Origin: Cherax quadricarinatus
Taxonomy: Eukaryota > Arthropoda > Malacostraca > Decapoda > Parastacidae
Length of the DNA: 64,000 nucleotides
Reading direction: 5' to 3'
NCBI RefSeq assembly: GCF_038502225.1
Contig: NW_027195529.1
Span: forward strand, 80,001 to 144,000
In this document: positions 54,281 to 64,000 of the stretch, in pieces
Position numbering within the stretch: position 1 is the stretch's first letter
Layout: each line of letters begins with the position of its first letter
Notes under the pieces: model-generated
Databases searched by the model: none
What the model was told of the DNA's origin: nothing
The model's input: the letters and a program-made list of their open reading frames with translations, nothing else
Program-made: the position numbers and the translations under genes

Positions 54281-55092
54281 CAGGGCAACGCCTTCCTCCT
54301 GAACAAAATAATGGAAAAATAACAAATGAACAACTTGATGGATAATAATTATGATATTTTTCTAAGGATTTTAATTAAAAATAAATAAAATAAAAATTGG
54401 CCGCTATGGTCCCAGTAGGATATTGGGACAGGAGTATCTTATGCCCAGGATGGTCTTCTGATGATGTTTTAGAAGAAATGTGTTGGTTATCCTGGGTGGC
54501 GGTGTTCATCCGATGTTCTGAAAATCCTGTCACTACTTGGTTGTATCACCACAATTCAGATTTTAGAGGTGACGAGTCGTAATGTCTGACTACGTCCTGT
54601 AGACAGGGATCTTCTCCAATCAACAAGCGTCTACCCTGGATGACCAGATCAGCAGCAGAGTTGATAATAAAGAAAACACTGGTTATATAAGTGTTAAATA
54701 AGTATAACATTGAAGAAAGACAAAGGCTGGTATTCTACTTCAATGTCATTACTTGTAACCAGGTAAATTAGTATCAATGTAAACATTGACGAGTCTCCTT
54801 TATCTTTCATAACAGTTGTTGTTTTGCATATTGTGATATCACCTGTGTACCAGAATATATAATTACTTTTCCAGTCTTAGTGTGGTAAGTGGACTGTACT
54901 AGGTCAAGCGGTGGTGAGGGTGGAGGTAAACAATATACACAGCTTCAAGAATGGATATGATCAGTTCCAGTAGTATAGAAATCAACAAAATCGGTAAAAT
55001 AAAGCTGGGAAGCTGGTCCAGGAGCTATGAATCAACCACTGAAAAAATAATTTTATTAAGTAATTAAATGACAACTTTTATATTTTATGTAC
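54281..55092. other. Non-coding, probably unique sequence
   Basis: Only a 61-codon frame at 54,397 without recognisable features. I see no gene. Confidence 0.5.
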
Positions 55093-56720
55093 CAGTGTTG
55101 TTCATGTACCAGTGTTGTTCATGTACCAGTGTTGTTCATGTTGACGTTGTTCATGTTGTTGTTCATGTTGGTGTTGTTCATGTTGGTGTTGTTCATGTTG
55201 TTGTTGTTCATGTTCATGTTGGTGTTGTTCATGTTTGTGTTGTTCATGTTGTTGTTCATGTTGGTGTTTATGTTCATGTTGGTGTTGTTCATGTCAGTGT
55301 TGTTCATGTCGGTGTTGTTAATGTCAGTGTTGTTCATGTCAGTGTTGTTCATGTCAGTGTTGTTCATGTCAGTGTTGTTAATGTCGGTGTTGTTAATGTC
55401 AGTGTTGTTCATGTTGGTGTTGTTCATGTTGGTGTTCATGTTCATTTCAGTGTTGTTAATGTCAGTGTTGTTCATGTCAGTGTTGTTAATGTCAGTGTTG
55501 TTCATGTCGGTGTTGTTAATGTTGGCGTTGTTAATGTCAGTGTTGTTCATGTTGTTGTTGTTCATGTTGGTGTTCATGTTCATGTCAGTGTTGTTAATGT
55601 CAGTGTTGTTCATGTTGGTGTTGTTCATGTTGGTGTTGTTCATGTTGTTGTTCATGTTGGTGTTGTTCATGTTGTTGTTCATGTTGGTGTTGTTCATGTT
55701 GGTGTTGTTCATGTTGTTGTTCATGTTGGTGTTGTTCATGTTGTTGTTCATGTTGGTGTTCATGTTAATGTCAGTGTTGTTCATGTTGGTGTTGTTCATG
55801 TTGGTGTTCATGTTCATGTCAGTGTTGTTAATGTCAGTGTTGTTCATGTCAGTGTTGTTAATGTCAGTGTTGTTCATGTTGGTGTTGTTAATGTCGGTGT
55901 TGTTAATGTTGGTGTTGTTAATGTCAGTGTTGTTCATGTTGGTGTTGTTCATGTTGGTGTTGCTCATGTTGTTGTTCATGTTGGTGTTGTTAATGTCGGT
56001 GTTGTTCATGTTGGTGTTGTTAATGTCGGTGTTGTTAATGTTGGTGTTGTTAATATCAGTGTTGTTCATGTTGGTGTTGTTCATGTTGGTGTTGCTCATG
56101 TTGTTGTTCATGTTGGTGTTCATGTTCATGTTGGTGTTGTTCATGTCGGTGTTGTTAATGTCAGTGTTGTTCATGTTGGTGTTGTTCATGTTGTTGTTCA
56201 TGTTGGTGTTGTTCATGTTGTTCATGTTGGTGTTCATGTTCATGTTGGTGTTGTTCATGTCAGTGTTGTTCATGTTGGTGTTGTTCATGTTGGTGTTGTT
56301 CATGTTGTTGTTCATGTTGGTGTTCATGTTCATGTCAGTGTTGTTCATGTCAGTGTTGTTCATGTCGGTGTTGTTAATGTCAGTGTTGTTCATGTCAGTG
56401 TTGTTCATGTCAGTGTTGTTCATGTCAGTGTTGTTAATGTCGGTGCTGTTCATGTCGGTGCTGTTCATGTCAGTGTTGTTCACGTCGGTGTTGTTCATGT
56501 CAGTGTTGTTCACGTCAGTGTTGTTCACGTCGGTGTTGTTCATATTGGTGTTGTTCATGTCAGTGCTGTTCACGTCAGTGTTGTTCACGTCGGTGTTGTT
56601 CATATTGGTGTTGTTCATGTCAGTGTTGTTCACGTCAGTGTTGTTCACGTCGGTGTTGTTCATATTGGTGTTGTTCATGTCAGTGTTGTTCACGTCAGTG
56701 TTGTTCATGTACAACACTGA
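55093..56720. repeat. 15 bp minisatellite (TTCATGTTGGTGTTG-like), 1.6 kb
   Basis: About 110 units of 15 bp with 12 bp (TTCATGTTGTTG) and 18 bp variants. TTCATG/TTAATG and TTGG/TCAG/TCGG subtypes repeat in higher-order blocks; TTCACGTC variants are confined to the right end. Lengths are multiples of 3, so two plus frames and one minus frame stay open for over 530 codons. The peptides are simple (VHVGV, FMLVL, NNTNM). Confidence 0.95.
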
Positions 56721-56744
56721 CTGTTAATGTAAAGATGAATATCA

Positions 56745-57255
56745 GTATTGTTCTTGGTTGCGTTCATTCATCATAGTGAACATGAATGTTGTTCTTGTAT
56801 GTGTTCATTCATCATAGTGAACATGAATGTTGTTCTTGTATGTGTTCATTCATCATAGTGAACATGAATGTTGTTCTTGTATGTGTTCATTCATCATAGT
56901 GAACATGAATGTTGTTCTTGTGTGTGTTCATTCATCATAGTGAACATGAATGTTGTTCTTGTATGTGTTCATTCAACATAGTGAACATGAATGTTGTTCT
57001 TGTATGTGTTCATTCATCATAGTGAACATGAATGTTGTTCTTGTATGTGTTCATTCATCATAGTGAACATGAATGTTGTTCTTGTATGTGTTCATTCATC
57101 ATAGTGAACATGAATGTTGTTCTTGTATGTGTTCATTCATCATAGTGAACATGAATGTTGTTCTTGTATGTGTTCATTCATCATAGTGAACATGAATGTT
57201 GTTCTTGTATGTGTTCATTCATCATAGTGAACATGAATGTTGTTCTTGGTGATGA
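56745..57255. repeat. 41 bp minisatellite with hairpin, ~12 copies
   Basis: The unit has GTTCATTCATCATAGTGAAC, then ATGAATGTTGTTCTTG and TATGT. GTTCA and TGAAC can pair within each unit. Copies are almost identical (one ATTCAACATAG, one TGTGTG variant). Confidence 0.95.
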
Positions 57256-57499
57256 TAGCCATGATTAAAGGATATTCATATGTATAGAGCTGCTCAAATA
57301 TTCTTAAATACATGTATAGATTTAAAAACTATACATTAATATATAAATAACGAGCACATACGAGACTGACTCGTAGGAATACTTTTCAGTAAGTTTTGGA
57401 CCATTAACTAGAAACAAGGAAACTTAAAAGTTTAATAATGACGATGATAATATAATCAGCAGGAACTACGTCCTGACACCAATCTTTCCAAGTGGTGAC
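57256..57499. other. AT-rich spacer
   Basis: Nothing recognised. Confidence 0.5.
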
Positions 57500-59295
57500 C
57501 CGTGTGTGTACTCACCTATTTGTGGTTGCAGGGGTCGAGTCACAGATTCTGGCCCCGCCTCTTCGCTGATTGCTACTAGGTCCTCTCTCTCCCTGCCCCA
57601 TGAGCTCTATCATACCTCGCCTTAAAACTATGTATGGTTCCTGCCTCCACCACATCACTTTCTAGGCTATTCCATGGCCTGACTACTCTATGACTGAAGA
57701 AATACTTCCTAACATCCCTTTGATTCATCTGAGTCTTCAACTTCCAATTGTGACCTCTTGTATCTGTGTCCCATCTCTGGAACATCCCGTCTTTGTCCAC
57801 CTCGTCTATTCCTCGCAGTATTTTATATGTCGTTATCATGTCTCCCCTGACCCTCCTGGCCTCCAGTGTCGTCAGGCCGATTTCCCTCAACCTTTCTTCA
57901 TAGGACAATCCCCGTAGCTCTGGGACTAGTCTTGTTGCAAACCTTTGGACTTTCTCTAATTTCTTGACGTGCTTGACTAGGTGTGGATTCCAAACTGGTG
58001 CTGCATACTCCAGTATGGGCCTGACGTAGATGGTGTACAGAGTCTTAAACGAATCCTTACTGAGGTATCGGAACGCTATCCGTAGGTTTGCCAGGCGCCC
58101 GTATGCTGCAGCAGTTATCTGATTGATGTGCGCCTCAGGAGATATGCTCGGTGTTATACTCACCCCCAGATCTTTTTCCTTGAGTGAGGTTTGCAGTCTT
58201 TGGCCATCTAAACTATATTGTGTCTGCGGTCTTCTTTGCCCTTCCCCAATCTTCATGACTTTGCATTTGGCAGGGTTAAATTCAAGGAGCCAGTTGCTGG
58301 ACCAGGCTTGTAGCCTGTCCAGGTCTCTTTGTAGTCCTGCCTGATCCTCGTCCGATTCGATTCTTCTCATTAACTTCACATCGTCTGCAAACAAGGACAC
58401 TTCTGAGTCTATCCCTTCCGTTATGTCGTTCACGTATACCAAGAACAGCACAGGTCCTAGGACTGACCCCTGTGGAACCCCGCTTGTCACAGGCGCCCAC
58501 TCTGACACCTCGTCGCGTACCATGACTCGTTGTTTCCTCCCTGTCAGATATTCTCTGATCCATTGCAGTGCCTTTCCGGTTATGTGTGCCTGATCCTCTA
58601 GCTTTTGCAGTAACCTCTTGTGAGGAACTGTGTCGAAAGCCTTCTTGCAGTCCAAAAATACGCAGTCGATCCACCCCTCTCTCTCTTGTCTTACTTCTGT
58701 CACCTTGTCATAAAACTCTAGTAGGTTTGTGACACAGGATTTTCCTTCCCTGAAACCGTGCTGGTTGTCAATTATACACTTGTTTCTTTCCAGGTGCCCC
58801 ACCACTCTCCTCCTGATGATCTTCTCCATGACCTTGCATACTATACACGTTAGAGATACAGGTCTGTAGTTTAGTGCCTCATGTCTGTCTCCTTTTTTAA
58901 AAATTGGGACTACATTTGCCATTTTCCATACCTCAGGGAGTTGCCCAGTTTCAAATGATGTGTTGAAGATGTTTGTTAATGGCTCACACAATATCTCTGC
59001 TCCCTCTTTAAGGACCCATGGAGAGATGTTGTCTGGTCCCACCGCCTTTGAGGTGTCAAGTTCGCATAGCAGCTTCTTCACCTCCTCCTTGGTTATATGT
59101 ACCTCATCCAGCACTTGCTGGTGTGCCCCCCTGTTCTGATTTCTTGGAGTCCTACTGGTTTCCACTGTAAATACATCTTTAAATCTTGTGTTGAGCTCCT
59201 GACATACCTCTCGGTCGTTTCTTGTGAATTCCCCATCACCCTTCCTCAGTCTGATTACCTGGTCCTTGACTGTTGTTTTCCTCCTGCATTGTTGA
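57500..59295 (-). mobile_element. LINE (CR1/Jockey-like), 5' truncated, RT frame intact
   Basis: The minus strand runs from an open frame at about 59,295 (QQCRRKTTVKDQVIRL) to a 3' UTR with CCCTGCAACC and ACAAATAGGTGAGTACAC at 57,500. The same 3' end occurs in the plus-strand copy at 32.8 kb. The 5' end is cut inside the coding region, before the RT, as expected for incomplete reverse transcription. Confidence 0.8.
57576..59165 (-). CDS. Reverse transcriptase of a CR1/Jockey-like LINE (partial ORF2)
   Basis: A 529-codon uninterrupted frame, counted from an internal GTG; it remains open upstream to about 59,295, so the true N-terminus and the endonuclease domain are missing. Motifs in order: [12 protein letters not shown] (41-52), NYRPVSL (99-105), HGFREGKSCV (136-145), motif A FLDCKKAFDTV with Asp172, SGVPQGSVLGPV (228-239), motif C LFADDVKL with Asp261/262, EFNPAKCKVMK, KDLGVSI, then a thumb/C-terminal region with RPILEYAAPVWNP and SYEERLREIGLTTL. 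The protein would copy LINE RNA at a nicked target. All catalytic residues I can locate are present, but no promoter or nuclease remains. Confidence 0.85.
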   Translation of the reverse strand: METSRTPRNQNRGAHQQVLDEVHITKEEVKKLLCELDTSKAVGPDNISPWVLKEGAEILCEPLTNIFNTSFETGQLPEVWKMANVVPIFKKGDRHEALNYRPVSLTCIVCKVMEKIIRRRVVGHLERNKCIIDNQHGFREGKSCVTNLLEFYDKVTEVRQEREGWIDCVFLDCKKAFDTVPHKRLLQKLEDQAHITGKALQWIREYLTGRKQRVMVRDEVSEWAPVTSGVPQGSVLGPVLFLVYVNDITEGIDSEVSLFADDVKLMRRIESDEDQAGLQRDLDRLQAWSSNWLLEFNPAKCKVMKIGEGQRRPQTQYSLDGQRLQTSLKEKDLGVSITPSISPEAHINQITAAAYGRLANLRIAFRYLSKDSFKTLYTIYVRPILEYAAPVWNPHLVKHVKKLEKVQRFATRLVPELRGLSYEERLREIGLTTLEARRVRGDMITTYKILRGIDEVDKDGMFQRWDTDTRGHNWKLKTQMNQRDVRKYFFSHRVVRPWNSLESDVVEAGTIHSFKARYDRAHGAGRERT

Positions 59296-59599
59296 ATAAA
59301 TATACGTGTATGTTAGATACCGATGAATGTGTTTGTGTGTTACTTTATTCGTGCTTCTGTATGATGTGTGTGTAGGATTTGTATGTGAAAATCCAGAATT
59401 TAGTGAATAGAAGAGTGTGTGCTTGAAAACCATAGTGTACCATGCCAAAAAAAATCAACAAGGAAAAAACGATAACTAATAACAATTAATTATAGTTATC
59501 GTGCAGGGAACACAAAGGTTCACGCACCCACACTAATTTACGCACATAAAAACGCTAACAAATGCACTTATTCGAATAAATAATTGAATAATGCAATAA
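59296..59599. other. AT-rich stretch before VNTR element copy 4
   Basis: GTGTGTTACTTTATT-type sequence with no gene; part may be the element's leader. Confidence 0.4.
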
Positions 59600-62500
59600 T
59601 TGACATAGGTACAATATTAAATATAAATATATGTTCCAAATTTTCACTAAGTAGCCAGTCCTTGGTGGGCTAACTGTGATAGAAATCTCTCTTGTCTCAG
59701 GTAGTCGACGTTCGAGTCTGTCCAGGAGGATGTTATTACAGAGCGCAGAATTTCTGCGTGTCCTCCTCTGTAATAACATCTACCTTCGTATACTGATACT
59801 AATACACTTGTGTAGTAATATCATATATGGACAGTACTTCAAGGCTGGCTGAAACTGCTGACCTCAGGGAAGTGGTGAAGGGTGTATGGATGAACATTTG
59901 GAACTATGGACCTGGGGTGGGACTGCTGACCTCTGGGAGGTGGTGAAAGGTGTGAACCTGGAACCACGGACCTGAGGTGGGACTTGCTGACATCGGGGAA
60001 GTGGTGAAGGGTGTATGGATGAACACTTGGAACCACGGACATGGGTTGGGACTGCTGATCTTGGGGTGGGACTGGGTTAGGCATCAAAAATACGAAAAGA
60101 GTTTCCAGGGTTTCAGAGGAAGGGAAGACATCCGGGGGCCCACGGATAGATTCCTAGACTCATGAACCTGGGGAAGGTATGATAAAATACAACAGGAAGT
60201 GGGGAAGGGAGAATATCTGAGGGACATAGATGGACTCCTGGACACATGAACCTGGGGAAGGTAGGATAGTATAGGATAGGAAGTGGGGAAGGGAGAATAT
60301 CTGAGGGGACACAGATGGACTCCTGGACACATGAACCTGGGGAAGGTAGGATAGTATAGGACAGGAAGTGGGGAAGGGAGAATATCTGAGGGGACACAGA
60401 TGGACTCCTGGACACATGAACCTGAGGAAGGTAGGATAGTATAGGACAGGAAGTGTGGAAGGGAGAATATCTGAGGGGGACACATGAACCTGGGGAAGGT
60501 AGGATAGTATAGGACAGGAAGTGCGGAAGGGAGAATATCTGAGGGGACACAGATGGTCTCCTGGACACATGAACCTGGGGAAGGTAGGATAGTATAGGAC
60601 AGGAAGTGCGGAAGGGAGAATATCTGAGGGGACAAAGATGGACTCCTGGACACATGAACCTGGGGAAGGTAGGATAGTATAGGACAGGAAGTGGGGAAGG
60701 GAGAAGATCTGAGGGACACAGATGGACTCTTGGACACATGAACCTGGGGAAGGTAGGATAGCATAGGACAGGAAGTGGGGAAGGGAGAATATCTGAGGGG
60801 ACACAGATGGACTCCTGGACACATGAACCTGGGGAAGTTAGGATAGTATAGGACAGGAAGTGCGGAAGGGAGAATATCTGAGGGGACACAGATGGACTCC
60901 TGGACACATGAACCTGGGGAAGGTAGGATAGTATAGGACAGGAAGTGCGGAAGGGAGAATATCTGAGGGGACACAGATGGACTCCTGGACACATGAACCT
61001 GGGGAAGGTAGGATAGTATTGGACAGGAAGTGTGGAAGGGAGAATATCTGAGGGGACACAGATGGACTCCTGGACACATGAACCTGGGCAAGGTAGGATA
61101 GTATAGAACAGGAGGTGTGGAAGGGAGAATATCTGATGGGACACAGATGGACTCCTGGACACATGAACCTGGGGAAGGTAGGATAGTATAGAACAGGAGG
61201 TGTGGAAGGGAGAATATCTGAGGGGGACACATGAACCTGGGGAAGGTAGGATAGTATAGGACAGGAAGTGCGGAAGGGAGAATATCTGAGGGGACACAGA
61301 TGGACTCCTGGACACATGAACCTGGGGAAGGTAGGATAGTATAGAACAGGTGTGGAAGGGAGAATATCTGAGGGGGACACATGAACCTGGGGAAGGTAGG
61401 ATGGTATAGGACAGGAAGTGCGGAAGGGAGAATATCTGAGGGGACACAGATGGACTCCTGGACACATGAACCTGGGGAAGGTAGGATAGTATAGGACAGG
61501 AAGTGCGGAAGGGCGAATATCTGAGGGGACAAAGATGGACTCCTGGACACATGAACCTGGGGAAGGTAGGATAGTATAGGACAGGAAGTGGGGAAGGGAG
61601 AAGATCTGAGGGACACAGATGGACTCCTGGACACATGAACCTGGGGAAGGTAGGATAGCATAGGACAGAAAGTGGGGAAGGGAGAATATCTGAGGGACAC
61701 AGATGGACTCCTGGACACATGAACCTGGGGAAGGTAGGATAGTATAGGACAGGAAGTGCGGAAGGGAGAATATCTGAGGGGACACAGATAGACTCCTGGA
61801 CACATGAACCTGGGGAAGGTAGGATAGTATAGGACAGGAAGTGCGGAAGGGAGAATATCTGAGGGGACACAGATGGACTCCTGGACACATGAACCTGGGG
61901 AAGGTAGGATAGTATAGGACAGGAAGTGCGGAAGGGAGAATGTCTGAGGGGACACAGATGGACTCCTGGACACATGAACCTGGGGAAGGTAGGATAGTAT
62001 AGGACAGGAAGTGGGGAAGGGAGAATATCTGAGGGGACACAGATGGACTCCTGGACACATGAACCTGGGGAAGGTAGGATAGTATAGGACAGGAAGTGGG
62101 GAAGGGAGAATATCTGAGGGACACAGATGGACTCCTGGACACATGAACCTGGGGAAGGTGGGATAGTATAGGACAGGAAGTGTGGAAGGGAGAATATCTG
62201 AGGGGACACAGATGGACTCCTGGACACATGAACCTGGGGAAGGTAGGATAGAATAGGACAGGAAGTGGGGAAGGGAGAATATCTGAGGGGACACAGATGG
62301 ACTCCTGGACACATGAACCTGGGGAAGGTAGGATAGTATAGGACAGGAAGTGTGGAAGGGAGAATATCTGAGGGGACACAGATGGACTCCTGGACACATG
62401 AACCTGTGGAAGGTAGGATAGAATAGGACAGGAAGTGTGGAAGGGAGAATATCTGAGGGGACACAGATGGACTCCTGGACACATGAACCTGGGGAAGGTA

Positions 62501-62640
62501 AGATAGTATAGGACAGGAAGTGTGGAAGGGAGAATATCTGAGGGGACACAGATGGACTCTTGGACACATGAACCTGGGGAAGCATCAAAAACTGGCCTCC
62601 AAGCAACAAACTAATAAGAATAATAATATTTATAATAATT
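59600..62640 (+). mobile_element. tRNA-headed VNTR element, copy 4 (longest array, most diverged)
   Basis: A-box-like TGGGCTAACTG at 59,666 (one mismatch), B box GTTCGAGTC at 59,710 (perfect core), hairpin GATGTTATTACAGA/TCTGTAATAACATC at 59,729-59,780, an older diverged array at 59,840-60,075, the main 85 bp array at 60,110-62,585, and a short tail (ACTGGCCTCCAAG) with AATAATAATA. The terminal hairpin present in other copies is missing or eroded. The 859-codon minus-strand ORF is a repeat artefact. Confidence 0.6.
60110..62585 (-). repeat. 85 bp internal minisatellite of copy 4, ~29 units
   Basis: Plus strand: GGACACAGATGGACTCCTGG, ACACATGAACCTGGGG, AGGTAGGATAGTATAGG, ACAGGAAGTG then GGAAGGGAGAATATCTGAGG. 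Four short units of ~57 bp lack the middle (GAGGGGGACACATGAACC at 60,476, 61,221 and 61,372 mark the deletion junction). Blocks containing this marker repeat, showing block duplication. Confidence 0.93.
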
Positions 62641-62644
62641 ATAT

Positions 62645-62810
62645 AATGTGGAGATCGATTCATGAGAACGTTTCCTTACACCTGCTGTTTCTGTTCACTT
62701 AGCATTAAGTAGGTACCTGGGTGTTCTGTATATTATGTGTTTCTATTCAGTATGTCAGTAATGTCAGCTAGGTCTGTACTTGTAGAAAAATGAGATAATT
62801 ATTATATAAT
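62645..62810 (+). mobile_element. tRNA-derived SINE, 5' truncated
   Basis: Shares AACGTTTCCTTACACCTGCT, TAGGTACCTGGGTG, ATGTCAG and the 3' end TGTACTTGTAGAAA with the SINE at 50.5 kb. The tRNA head is missing and the tail is AT-rich. Confidence 0.65.
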
Positions 62811-62877
62811 AATTTACAGAGATTCATCAAGGTAAGCTAGCTCGTACGTCAGACTTCACTCTGTTCAAACATAAGTA

Positions 62878-63140
62878 ACATTACACATCGTTATCAAAGA
62901 CTCACACATCACTATCTAAGACTCAGTGACATCACTCATCGTTATCTAAGACTCAGTGACATCATTCATCGTTATCTAAGACTCAATGGCATCACTCGTC
63001 GTTATCAAAGACACAGTGACATCACTCACAGTTATCTAAGACTCAGTAACATCACTCATCGTTAAGACTCATTGACAACACTCATCGTTATCTAACACTC
63101 AGTGACATCACTCATCGTTATCTAAGACTCAGTGACATCG
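62878..63140. repeat. 30 bp minisatellite, ~9 copies
   Basis: Unit GTTATCTAAGACTCAGTG followed by ACATCACTCATC. Several units have substitutions, and one lacks TATC. Confidence 0.9.
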
Positions 63141-63703
63141 TTGTGTAAATATATCAGAAGAGTGATTCTTTAGTTATGGAACTGATCCCAACGATTCCAA
63201 GTGTTTTTACTAATTTACTATAGAGACAAGTTTGTCCGTAAGATGCATCAATCATTTCGTATTGTCGCCGTTCAGAAGAGGAAGACTTAATTATATTTAA
63301 AGTAAAAGCACTTAAAAGTTTCTCTTCAGGAAATCCTGATAGAGTAACTGGTGAGTGGATCGTAAAGACGCCACAGATGGCTGGGTCTGGTAACCCAGAA
63401 CTATGACGTTGACAATAGCATCAAACTTTCAATTTTTTTATGCCACAGTGTGGCCTTGTATATCAGCGTAGTCTGAATGAGGTTAAAATACAACACTTTA
63501 CCTCCCGATGATCCAACTTGACCACCAACCTTCTTACCTTCTTTTATACTGTTTTTTTTTTTTCTTTGGAGGGAGGGTTGTATTGTTTTGTTATATTTTG
63601 TTTTGTCATACATTTTATTATGTAATATGTTACATTATGTTAATAAGCTATTAACATAACATGGAGATAAATGCTATACATGATGGAAAAGTATACTCAC
63701 ATT
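63141..63703. other. AT-rich non-coding stretch
   Basis: No gene or repeat family recognised. Confidence 0.5.
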
Positions 63704-63765
63704 CAATATAATGCGATTTTTATTGACAACGTTTCGCCCACTGTTGCGCCGTCTATACACCCTCG
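63704..63765 (-). ncRNA. GGCGAAACGTTGTC motif, family 3 (hammerhead-like 3' core)
   Basis: Minus strand: AGTGGGCGAAACGTTGTC followed by AATAAAAATCGCATTATA, matching the block after the motif at 13.84 kb. The 5' core cannot be located, so this is only a partial match. Confidence 0.3.
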
Positions 63766-64000
63766 TTCATTTCCTTTATTAGCTAAATTGGAAATGAACG
63801 TCGTTGTGTTATTATTACTTGTTTGTACAATTATTTCTGTATGTGCCAATATGTATTTATATCTGGCTGTATATGTGTAGTTTTATTATGTGTCTGGTTT
63901 ATGTAAAGGAGGTAAATTAATATAAAATAATCCAATCATCCAAAAGTATGGCTGAACATAGTTTTTTGCTCTTGTTACCCCCCGCTGTTGTTACCCCCCA
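63766..64000. other. Right edge, non-coding
   Basis: AT-rich, ending with two GTTACCCCCC words at the window border that may begin another repeat. Confidence 0.4.

Noticed and set aside
55068..56727. Overlapping 550-, 546- and 532-codon ORFs in the 15 bp array
   Set aside because: Two plus frames and one minus frame are equally open over the same bases, and the peptides are simple repeats.
60084..62663. 859- and 818-codon minus-strand ORFs in the 85 bp array
   Set aside because: They overlap in different frames over the same repeat, and both read through unit-length changes. This is typical of a minisatellite, not a gene.
63970..64000. Telomere-like C-rich end
   Set aside because: Only two GTTACCCCCC words at the border; they are not the arthropod TTAGG repeat and too short to judge.

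Overview
This is a repeat-dominated animal (eukaryotic) genome segment with no recognisable host protein-coding gene, no rRNA and no functional tRNA. The mix of elements (long TA and CA microsatellites, a GTCGTGCCGAATA-terminated MITE-like element, a tRNA-headed SINE, several non-LTR retrotransposons, and Penelope-like hammerhead motifs) resembles what I remember from decapod crustacean genomes (crayfish, lobster, shrimp). That assignment is from memory and was not tested by a search.

Layout. 1-430: fragment of a LINE. 0.43-13.3 kb: one G/T-rich minisatellite of about 36 bp units whose lack of stops creates giant false ORFs. 13.3-17.9 kb: mostly AT-rich DNA with a Penelope-like inverted structure and small arrays. 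17.9-27.5 kb: TA repeat, a tRNA-headed element with an internal 90 bp array, then arrays of 42, 21 and 24 bp. 27.7-31.2 kb: TA microsatellites holding two MITE-like copies, a 5'-truncated retroelement ORF and LINE scraps. 31.2-36.5 kb: three degraded LINE reverse transcriptases. 36.9-38.4 kb: degenerate arrays and a perfect 77 bp palindrome. 38.4-42.2 kb: a 22 bp array. 42.5-43.7 kb: inverted Penelope-like copies. 43.8-46.6 kb: second tRNA-headed VNTR element. 47.0-50.4 kb: CA repeat and a Jockey-like LINE. 50.5-51.0 kb: SINE. 51.9-54.3 kb: a short paralogue of the 17.9-26.5 kb segment, including VNTR element copy 3. 55.1-57.3 kb: 15 bp and 41 bp arrays. 57.5-59.3 kb: LINE with the best-preserved RT frame. 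59.6-62.6 kb: VNTR element copy 4. The rest is a SINE piece, a 30 bp array and AT-rich sequence.

The most interesting signals are: (1) four copies, in both orientations, of an SVA-like composite element (tRNA-type A/B boxes, a covarying hairpin, an internal minisatellite of very different length in each copy, and a terminal hairpin followed in three copies by a TTA-rich tail); (2) hammerhead-ribozyme-like motifs next to TATA boxes in inverted Penelope-like repeats, with compensatory changes in stem II; (3) a segmental duplication whose two copies differ about fourfold in length, largely because internal minisatellites expanded in one of them. Tandem amplification inside mobile elements recurs across the window.
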